Positions 1 to 8,083 of a stretch of DNA of 64,000 nucleotides are shown piece after piece; the first letter of the stretch is position 1; each line of letters opens with the position of its first letter. This DNA comes from Geobacteraceae bacterium (GTDB lineage: Bacteria > Desulfobacterota > Desulfuromonadia > Desulfuromonadales > BM103). Location of the stretch: NCBI GenBank assembly GCA_024641085.1, contig JAHEDT010000001.1:162817-226816 (forward strand). Direction: 5' to 3'. A program made the position numbers and the translations under genes. Under the pieces are notes generated by a model. It saw nothing but the letters and a program-made list of their open reading frames with translations, had not been told where the DNA came from and searched no databases.

Positions 1-996
1 CGCGCCTGCGTTCATGGCGGCAAAGCCCTCTTCATACGCCTCATAGTTGAGACGATGGGTGATCACCGGAGTGATGTCCAGACCGGACTCAATCATCACC
101 GACATCTTGTACCATGTTTCGTACATTTCCCGGCCATAGATACCTTTTAAGGTCAGCATGTTAAAGATCACCACATTCCAATCGATCGCCACGTCGCCCA
201 CCGGGATCCCAAGAAGCGAGACCTTCCCGCCATGACACATATTCGCCAACATGTCCTTTAAGGCCGAAGGGTTTCCGGACATCTCCAGTCCCACATCAAA
301 ACCTTCCGACATGCCCAACGTCTTCTGCACATCCATAATATTTTCACGAGTGACATCTACTGTGCAGGTTGCGCCGAGCGCTTCAGCCAACTTCAGCCGC
401 CCGGGATTGATGTCGGTTACCACGACGTGCCTTGCCCCGGCATGCCGACAAACGGGAACCGCCATGCAGCCAATCGGGCCGGCGCCGGTAATCAGAACAT
501 CTTCTCCGAGAAGATCATATTGCAATGCGGTATGCACTGCATTACCCAGAGGGTCGAAGAGCGCCGCCACATCCAGGTCGATATTCGGGCGATGTTCCCA
601 GACATTGGACATGGGCAAGGAGAGATACTCGGCAAAAGCCCCGGGGCGGCTGACACCAACGCTGCTGGTATGGGCGCAGAGATGACGGCGCCCGGCCATG
701 CAGTTGCGACACCGCCCGCAAACTACGTGCCCTTCACCGGAGACAATCTGGCCTGGTCGAAAATCGATGACGTTGGAACCGACAGTAACGATCTCCCCGA
801 CGAACTCGTGGCCCACAACCAACGGCACGGGTATGTTTTTTTGCGCCCACGCATCCCAGTTATAGATGTGCAGATCCGTTCCGCAAATGGCGGTACGCTT
901 CACCTTAATCAGAACATCATTGATCCCGAGTTTCGGTTCGGGCACATCCTCCAGGCACAAGCCGGGAGCGGCTTCTTTTTTGACAAGAGCTTTCAT
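1..996 (-). CDS. tdh: L-threonine 3-dehydrogenase, C-terminus cut by window edge
   Basis: Zinc-dependent medium-chain dehydrogenase that oxidises L-threonine to 2-amino-3-ketobutyrate in the cytosol, the first step towards glycine and acetyl-CoA. The frame is open for 332 codons from ATG at 996 to base 1. The family is about 341 residues, so only around ten residues are missing. Visible motifs are the catalytic zinc Cys in [22 protein letters not shown], the structural-zinc cysteines [15 protein letters not shown], and the nucleotide-binding GAGPIGCMA. An AGGGAGGAG ribosome site lies just before the start. The second gene of the usual kbl-tdh pair would lie outside the window. Identification is firm from the motif set; the end of the gene is not seen. 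Confidence 0.93.
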   Translation of the reverse strand, partial: MKALVKKEAAPGLCLEDVPEPKLGINDVLIKVKRTAICGTDLHIYNWDAWAQKNIPVPLVVGHEFVGEIVTVGSNVIDFRPGQIVSGEGHVVCGRCRNCMAGRRHLCAHTSSVGVSRPGAFAEYLSLPMSNVWEHRPNIDLDVAALFDPLGNAVHTALQYDLLGEDVLITGAGPIGCMAVPVCRHAGARHVVVTDINPGRLKLAEALGATCTVDVTRENIMDVQKTLGMSEGFDVGLEMSGNPSALKDMLANMCHGGKVSLLGIPVGDVAIDWNVVIFNMLTLKGIYGREMYETWYKMSVMIESGLDITPVITHRLNYEAYEEGFAAMNAGA

Positions 997-1022
997 GAGT
1001 GGGATCTCCTCCCTGAATATTT

Positions 1023-1052
1023 ATTATAGTAGAGATAAGGTCAAAGAACCAA
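1023..1052 (-). promoter_or_regulatory. Putative sigma70 promoter of tdh
   Basis: Reading the minus strand there is a TTGGTT box (1052-1047), an 18-base spacer and a perfect TATAAT (1028-1023), about 27 bases upstream of the tdh start codon. Box match and position are seen; activity is inferred. Confidence 0.5.
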
Positions 1053-1140
1053 CTATCCCATATTTATTGTGTCAGAGGGTTTGGTCCGTTCATTCTCGTG
1101 GAAATGGCGGGGCCTTGAATTGTCTGGCCAATAGAAAAAG

Positions 1141-1173
1141 CCCTTGGTCCGAAGATCGAGGGTTTTCGTTTTT
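1141..1173. terminator. Bidirectional hairpin with TTCG tetraloop
   Basis: A nine-pair stem (1141-1149 with 1154-1162, two wobbles) closes on a four-base loop that reads TTCG on the minus strand. It is followed by CTTTTT on the minus strand and TTTTCGTTTTT on the plus strand. This is a good intrinsic terminator shape in both directions, yet no recognised gene runs into it from either side. Confidence 0.6.
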
Positions 1174-1415
1174 CATAAATGGCGAGATTTGAAAAATACC
1201 AAAAACATCGCCGCCACCCTTTAATCCGAAAATTATGGCCATTTGGTTGCATTGCCGGGCGTCTTTTTCTTTGACCTTAAGACTGAAAGACTGCTGTTTT
1301 AACTGGTCAAAATAAAGGGAAGCCTCAAACAGAAACTTCTGCTAGAATCATTACCGCAAATGTCATATATTGAGAAGCCTTGGATTGATTGTGCCCCTCG
1401 AGGAGACATTTACAG

Positions 1416-2603
1416 ATGAAAAGGTGCGGACCGGATCAGCTCTCAGAAGACAGCCTGGAGTCGTTGGAGCGTTTCAAGGAAACCACTGATCTCGAAAGGG
1501 CTCTCGATGTTCGGAGACGGGTCGCCTTCGCCACAGACCTCTTCGAGAGTGATGTCGCCATTCGGACCTTGCTGGAATCTCTGGCCGAAGGCGTCGTGAT
1601 CATCGACAGCTCTGCGACCATTGTTTTGGTGAACAGGCAGGTGGAACGGTTGTTTGGCTATACAAAAGAAGAAATCGTTGGCCGTCCCCTGAACATCCTT
1701 CTCCCCGCCAGAGTCCGCGACGTCCACCCAAAGCACGTCACAGGGTTTTTTGAACAACCCAAGATCAGGCCGATGGGGCTGGAGAATGAACTCTCTGCAC
1801 GACACAAAAACGGTCGCGAGTTTCCGGTTGAAATTAGCCTCAGCCATCTTGAAACGGCCAGCGGTCGTCTGGCAATGGCCTTCTTAACAGACATCACCCT
1901 GCGGAAAGAGGCGATCAACAGCCTTGAAGCCAGGAATGAGGAACTCGACGCTTTTGCCCATACTGTCGCCCACGACCTGAGAGGTTCTCTTGCTGCGTTG
2001 ATCGGTTATAGTGAGCTGCTCAACGATCGGGAGGTGACTCTAAGTGCGGCACAGACCCGGGAGTCTCTCGATATGATCGGCCGTATAGGTCGGAAGATGT
2101 CTACCGTTCTCGATGAACTGCTGTTCCTTTCCAGTGTGAGAAAAGAGGATGTCATGGTCGCCCCGCTGGATATGGTTGCGATCATCCACGAAGCGACTTT
2201 CCGGTTACGGCAGACAATCGAGGAACATGGCGCGGAGATCACTTTGGCCAGGAATTTCCCCACGGCCCTCGGTTATGCCCCCTGGGTAGAGGAGGTCTGG
2301 TATAATTACCTCGGCAACGCTGTCAAGTATGGCGGGACCCCTCCAAAAATTGTCCTGGGGGGCGAGCTCGTTGGAGATGGTTCTGCCAGGTTCTGGGTCA
2401 GAGACAACGGCCCGGGATTGTGTCAAGCCGACACAGCTCAACTTTTCAATTCCTCTTCATCACGAACCAGCGGTTCAGGAGGTAACGGCCTGGGCCTCTC
2501 GATAGTGAAACGCATCGTGGACAAACTCAACGGCGATGTAGGGGTGGAGAGTCAGGTGAACGAAGGCAGTCTCTTCAGCTTTACACTTCCTGTCGACAAA
2601 TGA
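1416..2603 (+). CDS. Soluble PAS-domain sensor histidine kinase
   Basis: Cytosolic sensor kinase of a two-component system; signal and partner are unknown. I see no membrane segment. A PAS domain covers about residues 40-170 (motifs GVVIIDSSATIVLVN and FGYTKEEIVGRPLN, ending in the typical DITLRKEA). The dimerisation helix carries the phospho-accepting His186 in AHTVAHDLRGSL. The ATPase domain shows N-box NYLGNAVKYGG and G-boxes DNGPGL and GGNGLGLSIVKRIV. ATG at 1416 is chosen because AGGAGA stands nine bases before it; an in-frame TTG at 1389 is less likely. No response regulator is adjacent, so it is an orphan kinase, followed directly by a terminator. Confidence 0.85.
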   Translation: MKRCGPDQLSEDSLESLERFKETTDLERALDVRRRVAFATDLFESDVAIRTLLESLAEGVVIIDSSATIVLVNRQVERLFGYTKEEIVGRPLNILLPARVRDVHPKHVTGFFEQPKIRPMGLENELSARHKNGREFPVEISLSHLETASGRLAMAFLTDITLRKEAINSLEARNEELDAFAHTVAHDLRGSLAALIGYSELLNDREVTLSAAQTRESLDMIGRIGRKMSTVLDELLFLSSVRKEDVMVAPLDMVAIIHEATFRLRQTIEEHGAEITLARNFPTALGYAPWVEEVWYNYLGNAVKYGGTPPKIVLGGELVGDGSARFWVRDNGPGLCQADTAQLFNSSSSRTSGSGGNGLGLSIVKRIVDKLNGDVGVESQVNEGSLFSFTLPVDK

Positions 2604-2668
2604 CCACTTAACTGAGGCCCTATTTTGAGATTGGATTGAAGAGCTCTGAATGCATCGACGTTCAAGCC

Positions 2669-2715
2669 AGCAAGGCCCCCAGCCTGTGAAACAGTTTGGG
2701 GGCTTGCTTTATTAT
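2669..2715 (+). terminator. Terminator of the PAS kinase gene
   Basis: Arms AGCAAGGCCCCCA (2669-2681) and TGGGGGCTTGCT (2697-2708) pair with one bulged G, followed by TTTATTAT. It sits 65 bases past the kinase stop codon. Confidence 0.65.
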
Positions 2716-2724
2716 ACAGTTATA

Positions 2725-2890
2725 TAACCTGAAAAAAGGTGATGTATGCCACGAAGACACCATAAAGGACATTATTCAGGGTTAAGATCGATTGATCAGG
2801 ACAAGCAAGGGAAGTTGCATGCTCAGCATGCCAGTGATTGATTCGTGTCTTGGTGACTTAGTGGCTAACCTTTGTTTTGATTATAGGTTC
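2725..2890. repeat. Degenerate inverted-repeat element, copy 1
   Basis: The left arm around 2749-2771 (GCCACGAAGACACCATAAAG) is matched in reverse complement by the right arm around 2842-2872 (read backwards: AGCCACTAAGTCACCAAGACACG). This imperfect inverted arrangement resembles the arms at 34682-34813 and 44992-45108 in style (short CxAAGAxxC/GCAGAG units near TAAC), not in exact sequence. No coding capacity of note lies inside. Confidence 0.45.
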
Positions 2891-2908
2891 GCTGTTATAA
2901 GCCTTCAG

Positions 2909-2941
2909 GCCAATCATTCCTGATTGGCTCCGGGTTTTTTC
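2909..2941 (+). terminator. Intrinsic terminator
   Basis: GCCAATCA, loop TTCC, TGATTGGC, then CTCCGGGTTTTTT. It is oriented for plus-strand transcripts, behind the repeat element and facing the end of the minus-strand gene at 2961. Confidence 0.7.
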
Positions 2942-2960
2942 GACCGGCTTGCCAACGCGG

Positions 2961-3275
2961 TCATTCCCGGGGAGGGCTGTCTGCATTCAGAGGCAGGCCG
3001 CAGTGCACGCATCTGCGCAGTGGCAGGAAGGTCGGCCCGTTGGTATGGAACTGTTGGCCGCATCGCGGACATTTGACGACTGTGGCCAGGCCGACCGCGA
3101 CACAGAGCAGGGCGACCCAGCCGACAAACAGCTTGGCCATGGTTCCGCCGCCGGCCCCCATCTGAAAGGCCAGCAACAGTCCTGGTACGTAGATCGCAAT
3201 GGTTGCCCAGAGAATCCAGCGCCGCTGGCGCACCTTGACCAACCCGGGGCGCAGATCGGTTCCCTCGTCGCTCAA
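2961..3275 (-). CDS. Small membrane protein with C-terminal zinc ribbon
   Basis: Unrecognised 104-residue protein. Two hydrophobic segments (about residues 20-37 and 46-65) are followed by a cysteine ribbon CPRCGQQF and, 19 residues on, CVHCG, which should bind one zinc ion on the cytosolic side. The start is a TTG at 3275, chosen because a strong AGGAGG stands five bases before it and no ATG is nearby. It lies downstream of the mgtC gene on the same strand with a 69-base gap, so the two may be co-transcribed. No function can be assigned. Confidence 0.65.
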   Translation of the reverse strand: MSDEGTDLRPGLVKVRQRRWILWATIAIYVPGLLLAFQMGAGGGTMAKLFVGWVALLCVAVGLATVVKCPRCGQQFHTNGPTFLPLRRCVHCGLPLNADSPPRE

Positions 3276-3344
3276 TCCGGCCTCCTGTCGTTGCCGCCAG
3301 GAAAAGGGACGCTTCCTTTCCCTCTAACCACGAACCACAGTTCC

Positions 3345-4046
3345 TCAGTGGTAATGAATTTTCCTGATCCCCTCGAGCTGGCTGATTTCGGTGGTCAGCT
3401 CGTGACCGATGCGTTTCTGCTGCTGGGTGATGACCAACTGGTAATAGAGCTCGTGGTTGACCATATCCACATTGGAGCTGATATCGGTCACCACGAGTTT
3501 GCGCGCTGCAAAGATGGCCTGTAATTCCTCGAGCAGCCCCTCGCGATGGGACGCGGTGACCGACAAGGTGAGGAAACGATCTTTTCTGATGATCGGATCG
3601 AGCTTTTTCAGGAAGGTCAGACTGACCAGAACCAACAGCGTCGCAATGGCGCCGAGGCTGTAGAAACCCATGCCGAAGGCCATTCCGAGTCCGGCGACGG
3701 TCCAGAGACTGGCGGCTGTGGTCAGGCCGCGCACCGACGGGCCTTCCTTGAGGATGACCCCGGCCCCGAGAAAACCGACACCGGTGACGATCTGGGCCGC
3801 CACCCGCGAAGGATCGATGCGTAGCGCGGATTGTGCATCAAACGCGCCGTATTTGGTGTAGAAGGCTTCGGAGACGATCACCATGACGCAGGAACCGACG
3901 GCAACCAGCAGGTTGGTCCGCAGCCCGGCAGGGCGACCGTGTTTCTCGCGCTCCAAGCCGACCAGGCCGCCGGCCAAGGCTGCGAGAAGCAGCTTGACGG
4001 CAACATCCAGCTCTACGCTGCCCAGTAAGGTTGATTCAAAAAACAT
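3345..4046 (-). CDS. mgtC: MgtC/SapB family membrane protein
   Basis: Inner-membrane protein of the MgtC/SapB family, linked in other bacteria to growth at low magnesium and to control of the F-ATPase. The family core is visible: LLLAALAGGLVGLEREKHGR, then RTNLLVAVGSC, VTGVGFLGAGVI and GLTTAASLWTVAGLGMA, giving four to five membrane helices in residues 1-145. The C-terminal 80 residues look like the soluble ACT-like domain of the longer MgtC proteins (length 233, as expected). The small zinc-ribbon membrane gene follows. The start ATG lacks a close ribosome site (GGAG is about 15 bases away), so the first codons are less sure. Confidence 0.88.
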   Translation of the reverse strand: MFFESTLLGSVELDVAVKLLLAALAGGLVGLEREKHGRPAGLRTNLLVAVGSCVMVIVSEAFYTKYGAFDAQSALRIDPSRVAAQIVTGVGFLGAGVILKEGPSVRGLTTAASLWTVAGLGMAFGMGFYSLGAIATLLVLVSLTFLKKLDPIIRKDRFLTLSVTASHREGLLEELQAIFAARKLVVTDISSNVDMVNHELYYQLVITQQQKRIGHELTTEISQLEGIRKIHYH

Positions 4047-4290
4047 GGTAGTGACTGATCTCCGTGTAAGAGGCCATTTATTAATCGTTGTTACTGTACA
4101 TCATAGCAAACAACCATCCAGTGCACCATAACCGAATAACCCGGCCACCGTTGATCGGTTCCCCTCCCCTGCCTTCCGGCGCCGCAGAGCGGGGCGCGGA
4201 GGAGAAGACAAAACAGTCGTGGCTCAAGATCGAGACTCTGGTAAACTGAGTCTTAACGACCAACCCTGGTGCCTCTGCTGAAAGAATCCT

Positions 4291-6393
4291 ATGGCCCGAA
4301 CCGATCACCACAACCGCCTGCTGGATGCCGTGACTGCTGATTTCGCCGTACTGCGCGGCCGCCCGCAGCCCTTTGGAGTCAGTCTCCTGGCCGGAGGGGT
4401 CAACTTTGCCGTCTTTTCACGCCATGCCACGGCGCTGACCCTGGTGCTGTTTCGGCCGGGGGACCCGGAACCGCTGGTCGAGTTCCCTTTCGATCCGCAG
4501 ATCAATCGCACCGGTGATGTCTGGCATATCGCCCTGCAGGGACTGGTCCCCGGGTTCGAGTACGGCTACCGGACGGCCCGGGAGAGTTCTGATGACTCGC
4601 CGGTACATCGATTCGATGCCGGGCAGGTGTTGCTCGATCCCTATGCCAGGGCGCTTTCCGGGCCGTCGCTGTGGCGGGCGGCCACCCGCTGCGCGTCCCG
4701 CCAGGGCAACTGGCGCAGTCTGCTGGTTGACGACACCTTCGACTGGGGTCATGACCGGCCGCTCAACCATCATCTGGCCGACTCGGTGATCTATGAGATG
4801 CACGTCCGCGGCTTTACCCGAGACGCCTCCTCGGGGGTCAGCCACCCGGGCACTTTTCGCGGCGTGATGGAAAAGATCCCCTACCTGAAGGAACTGGGCA
4901 TCACCGCGGTGGAACTCCTGCCGGTTACCGAGTTCGACGAGGCTGACAATTACCGCAGGAATCCCCTGACCGGGGAGCCCCTGCATAACTTCTGGGGCTA
5001 TCATCCCTTGAGTTTTTTCGCTCCGAAGGCCGCCTACGCGGTGGAGATGACAGCCGGTGCCCAGGTCCGTGAGTTCAAGGAGATGGTCAAGGCGTTGCAC
5101 GCCGCAGGGATAGAAGTCATTCTCGATATGGTTTTCAATCATACCGGTGAAGGCAACCAGCAAGGGCGCTCTCTCTCACTGCGCGGACTCGACAACAGCG
5201 TCTACTATATTGTCGACCCCCAAAGCGGCGCCTACGCCAACTACTCCGGCTGCGGCAACACCGTCAACTGCAATCACCCGGTGGTGCGCGACCTGATCAT
5301 CGATGCGCTGTGCTACTGGGTCACCGAGATGCGTGTCGATGGGTTCCGCTTCGACCTGGCCTCGATCCTCGGCCGTGGTTCCGACGGCGCAGTGCTCACC
5401 AATCCACCGCTTTTGGAGCGGATCGCCGGCAACCCGGTGCTGGCTGACACCAAGCTGATCGCCGAGGCCTGGGACGCCGCCGGCCTCTACCAGGTCGGCA
5501 CTTTTCCCAATTTCGGTCGCTGGGCGGAATGGAACGGCAAGTTCCGTGACGACCTCCGCCGCTTCGTGCGCGGCGACCGGGGTATGGTGTCGATTCTGGC
5601 AACCCGCCTGGCCGGCAGTTCCGACCTCTACCAGGATGACGGAAGAGCCCCTTTCCACAGTATCAATTTCGTCACCAGCCACGACGGCTTCACCCTGGCG
5701 GACCTGGTCAGTTACGCGCAAAAGCACAATGAGGCCAACGGCGAATACGGCGCCGATGGCGACGATCATAATTTCAGTGCCAATCATGGATGCGAAGGGA
5801 CGACGGACGATCCGGCCATCGGCGCGCTGCGTGCCAGACAGGTGCACAACTTCGCCACCCTGCTGGTTCTCGCCCACGGCGTGCCGATGCTCCTCGCCGG
5901 GGATGAAATGGCTCGCAGCCAGGGTGGCAACAACAACGCCTGGTGCCAGGACAATGCTACCAGCTGGCTCGACTGGACCCGGCTCGCAGCCAACCGTGAG
6001 CTGTTTGATTTCTTTCGCAACCTGATTGCCTTCCGGAAAAGGTACAGTCTGCTGCGGCCGCGTCACTTCGAGGGAGAAGAGAGCGGCGAGCGTCGCTTGA
6101 CCTGGCACGGGAGCCAGTTGCATCATCCGGACTGGTCGGAAGACTCCCACGCCCTGGCCATGCACCTGCAGGGTAAACCGGAGGAGGCTGAGATCTATCT
6201 GATCGCCAGCGCGGCTCTGAACGATGCAGATTTTGCCCTGCCAGGTCCGGACCCACAAAGGCCCTGGCGGCGTTTCGTTGACACGACGCTTGCTGCCGGG
6301 CATGCAAGCTGCCCCCCGGGAGAGGAGGCGCCGTTGCCGGGGCAGACCTGTTACCGGGTGCAGGGACGTTCCGTGGTCGTTCTGGTGAGATAA
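4291..6393 (+). CDS. glgX: Glycogen debranching enzyme GlgX (isoamylase type)
   Basis: Cytosolic alpha-1,6-glucosidase that removes side chains from glycogen or maltodextrin. The N-terminal CBM48-like domain (about residues 20-120, starting RPQPFGVSLLAGGVNFAVFS) is followed by the GH13 barrel. Catalytic residues are visible: nucleophile Asp355 in DGFRFDLAS, acid Glu392 in LIAEAWDAAG and Asp465 in FVTSHDGFTL; the region I motif is DMVFNHTGEG. At 700 residues it has full family length. No other glycogen gene is adjacent and it is divergent from mgtC, so it is probably a single-gene unit. The start ATG has only a weak GAAAG before it. Confidence 0.95.
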   Translation: MARTDHHNRLLDAVTADFAVLRGRPQPFGVSLLAGGVNFAVFSRHATALTLVLFRPGDPEPLVEFPFDPQINRTGDVWHIALQGLVPGFEYGYRTARESSDDSPVHRFDAGQVLLDPYARALSGPSLWRAATRCASRQGNWRSLLVDDTFDWGHDRPLNHHLADSVIYEMHVRGFTRDASSGVSHPGTFRGVMEKIPYLKELGITAVELLPVTEFDEADNYRRNPLTGEPLHNFWGYHPLSFFAPKAAYAVEMTAGAQVREFKEMVKALHAAGIEVILDMVFNHTGEGNQQGRSLSLRGLDNSVYYIVDPQSGAYANYSGCGNTVNCNHPVVRDLIIDALCYWVTEMRVDGFRFDLASILGRGSDGAVLTNPPLLERIAGNPVLADTKLIAEAWDAAGLYQVGTFPNFGRWAEWNGKFRDDLRRFVRGDRGMVSILATRLAGSSDLYQDDGRAPFHSINFVTSHDGFTLADLVSYAQKHNEANGEYGADGDDHNFSANHGCEGTTDDPAIGALRARQVHNFATLLVLAHGVPMLLAGDEMARSQGGNNNAWCQDNATSWLDWTRLAANRELFDFFRNLIAFRKRYSLLRPRHFEGEESGERRLTWHGSQLHHPDWSEDSHALAMHLQGKPEEAEIYLIASAALNDADFALPGPDPQRPWRRFVDTTLAAGHASCPPGEEAPLPGQTCYRVQGRSVVVLVR

Positions 6394-6434
6394 GAGTCAG
6401 GGTGCGGGCCACGACATTCGGCGGCGACGCTCGC

Positions 6435-7553
6435 CTAGTCGGTCTTGGCCCGCAGCTCCTCGATCAGGGCTGCGCCCTGGGCGAGGCTGTCGAAGATGAT
6501 CGCCGAACTGATGGTCGCCGAGGTGACAGCGTCCACCTTGGGGTCGAAGGGGCGCGGCGCGGTGAGGTATTGACCCACCACCCGACGGCGCATTGTTGTC
6601 ACATCCTCATCGTTCCACAATACGTTTCCATACTTGGTCACCTGCAGCGGTTCGAAGCCGACGATCCGCGTCGTCATATCGAAGACGTAGATGAAGTGCA
6701 CGTCGTGGCAGACGTCGCAGACCGTCTGACGGCTGGCGACTTCGGCAAAGAGCCGTACACTCTGCTCCCCCCTGCGCATAACCGCAGTATAAACGCGCCG
6801 ACCACTGCGCAGTTTGACCGGTCCGAAGGCAATCAGCTCGCCCCCGGTCTTGAGGAAGGCCTGCCGCACTTTTTCAGCCAGTCGCCAATCACTGTAGAGG
6901 GGCGTGATCGCCGTGCGCTTGCGCACGGCCTCTGCCCCCTGTCGCCGCAGGGAATCCACGTCAGCGCTGGCGAGTTGACGGAGTTCGCCAAACAGCTTGC
7001 TGACATCCGCATTCAACCCCAGGTGGGTTTTGGCCACCACGCCGGATTGGCCGGAGCTGTCCTGGCGGACATAAATGGAGAATGGTGTGGCACTGCCGCC
7101 CAGGGCGCGATGGGAGGCAAAACGTGGATCAGCGACAATCGGAAACGGCACCTGGTACGTCCGGCGAAAAGCCTCGACCTCCTCGGGCAGGTTGCCCACG
7201 GCGATGCCGAGCAGCTTGATGCGACCGCGGGTCGCCGGGGTTTTTTCGATCAGCTTGAACAGCTCGTTGTAAGACGGCACCTGCTGCTGGCAGTGGACGC
7301 AATGCACGTTGAGCAGCTCGACTAGGAGCAGCTCCGCTCTGACCTGGCTGGGTGTGAAGCTGGTGATGCCGAGTCCGAGGTAGCTGAGGTCGTGGCCCGG
7401 CCCGGTGAGGGTCAGTGCCAGTTCCGGAAAGGGATCGCCAAAAGCGATCAGCGGCCGCTCCTCGGCAGCAGCCGGAGCAAGGGTCAGCAGAGCCAGCAGC
7501 GGGACCGCCATCAGGTAACGTAGTTGTTTGATCATTCCAGGGCTCGATTTCAT
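6435..7553 (-). CDS. Exported thioredoxin-fold protein with CxxCH and FMN-binding-like C-terminus
   Basis: Probable periplasmic redox protein of 372 residues. After a signal peptide (hydrophobic YLMAVPLLALLTLAPAAA) comes a thioredoxin/AhpC-like domain with the CxxC site NVHCVHCQQQ and a family-typical cis-proline stretch GGSATPFSIYV. About 130 residues later is CDVCH, which fits a c-type haem attachment site, and the C-terminus carries DAVTSATISS, close to the DAxSGATxTS signature of FMN-binding domains. The start at 7553 is chosen because its ATG overlaps the stop of the 45-residue gene (ATGA); ATG at 7535 is an alternative. It is third in a minus-strand operon behind the UGA-containing ArsC-like gene. 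The combined domain order is seen; cofactor content is inference. Confidence 0.75.
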   Translation of the reverse strand: MKSSPGMIKQLRYLMAVPLLALLTLAPAAAEERPLIAFGDPFPELALTLTGPGHDLSYLGLGITSFTPSQVRAELLLVELLNVHCVHCQQQVPSYNELFKLIEKTPATRGRIKLLGIAVGNLPEEVEAFRRTYQVPFPIVADPRFASHRALGGSATPFSIYVRQDSSGQSGVVAKTHLGLNADVSKLFGELRQLASADVDSLRRQGAEAVRKRTAITPLYSDWRLAEKVRQAFLKTGGELIAFGPVKLRSGRRVYTAVMRRGEQSVRLFAEVASRQTVCDVCHDVHFIYVFDMTTRIVGFEPLQVTKYGNVLWNDEDVTTMRRRVVGQYLTAPRPFDPKVDAVTSATISSAIIFDSLAQGAALIEELRAKTD

Positions 7554-7687
7554 TCTGCTGCGATCAGAGAGAGAACCACCTGCAGCACCAGGACAAGCGT
7601 CACCAGAACGACAACGCCGCCGATAACGCAAAGCAGGATTATGCCGAGGGTCTTTTTGATTGCCGTCTCACTTGACCCAGTCTTCAT
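7550..7687 (-). CDS. 45-residue single-span membrane peptide
   Basis: Small open frame starting at MKTGSSETAIKK and ending VVLSLIAAE. Residues 13-41 form one long hydrophobic helix (ILLCVIGGVVVLVTLVLVLQ), with lysines on the N-terminal side. It overlaps the end of the ArsC-like gene by 20 bases and its own stop overlaps the next start by four (ATGA), the layout expected for translational coupling in an operon. No family recognised. Its place between a cytosolic thiol/selenol protein and an exported redoxin suggests a membrane partner, but that is inference. Confidence 0.6.
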   Translation of the reverse strand: MKTGSSETAIKKTLGIILLCVIGGVVVLVTLVLVLQVVLSLIAAE

Positions 7688-8006
7688 AAAGCTCTGCGTT
7701 GAAGCCGATGATGAAGCGGTCCTTGACCCGGTAGGTCGGTGCGCGCAGGTTTCCGCTCGGCCCCATCGCCTGGGCCAGGATCGCCTGCTTACCGTCGGCC
7801 GCAGTAGTGAAGTCCTGCACCTTCTTCCCCTTGGCAACAGTCACGGTTTTTGCCGTTTTCAGCAGTTCCCAAGAGGCGTCCTCGTCAAAGCGGGTTTGCT
7901 TGGCATCGACGACTTGTTTGGCACTGACCTGTTTGGACTCAAGAAACTCTTGAGCATTTTTACAGGAGGTTCAACCTTTGCGCAGGTAGGCCCAATCGAT
8001 TTTCAT
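7668..8006 (-). CDS. ArsC/Spx-like selenoprotein (UxxC), in-frame UGA
   Basis: A 112-residue protein if the UGA at 7973-7971 (codon 12) is read as selenocysteine. The frame begins MKIDWAYLRKG, then U, then TSCKNAQEFLE, so the UGA falls on the first cysteine of the CxTCKxA motif of the ArsC/Spx/MgsR thioredoxin-fold family. The rest follows the family: NLRAPTYRVKDRF, then IIGFNAELYEDWVK at the end. A clear AAAGGAG stands before ATG 8006, and the frame after the UGA runs 101 codons without a stop. A SECIS-like hairpin lies at 7938-7954. Likely role: cytosolic thiol-disulfide or arsenate-type reductase. It heads a three-gene operon. A pseudogene is the alternative but is unlikely given full conservation on both sides. 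Confidence 0.85.
7938..7954 (-). promoter_or_regulatory. SECIS-like hairpin of the ArsC-like gene
   Basis: On the mRNA, CTCAAGA, loop GTT, TCTTGAG form a perfect seven-pair stem. If the last pair opens, the loop is AGUUU with the G/U expected of bacterial SECIS loops. The loop begins 23 bases after the UGA, within the range known for bacterial SECIS elements. Confidence 0.7.
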
Positions 8007-8064
8007 AACGATCTCCTTTCTGTCCCGAGTTCTTCCATCAAGGATAGCATGGCTTTCGCCCTGG

Positions 8065-8083
8065 AAAAGGGCCCGGCCCTTTA
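8065..8083 (-). terminator. Short terminator overlapping the stop of the membrane gene
   Basis: On the minus strand, right after the TAA stop, AAAGGG, loop CCGGG, CCCTTTT. Stem of six pairs with four T. It would separate the membrane gene from the ArsC-like operon downstream. Confidence 0.45.

Larger units (their letters stand above)
997..1415. other. Intergenic region between tdh and the PAS kinase
   Basis: No protein gene is convincing here. It holds the tdh promoter, the two-way terminator at 1141-1173, and an extended -10 box (TGCTAGAAT, 1340-1348) that could serve the kinase gene. The stretch 1174-1339 shows nothing I can name. Confidence 0.5.
2604..2960. other. Intergenic region with two terminators and a repeat element
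   Basis: Contains the kinase terminator, the inverted-repeat element and a second terminator. A 31-codon frame starting at 2755 has a purine-rich AAAGGTG before it but coincides with the repeat arm, so I do not call it a gene. Confidence 0.5.

Noticed and set aside
2755..2850. 31-codon gene with ribosome site
   Set aside because: It coincides with an arm of the inverted-repeat element and has no recognisable protein pattern.
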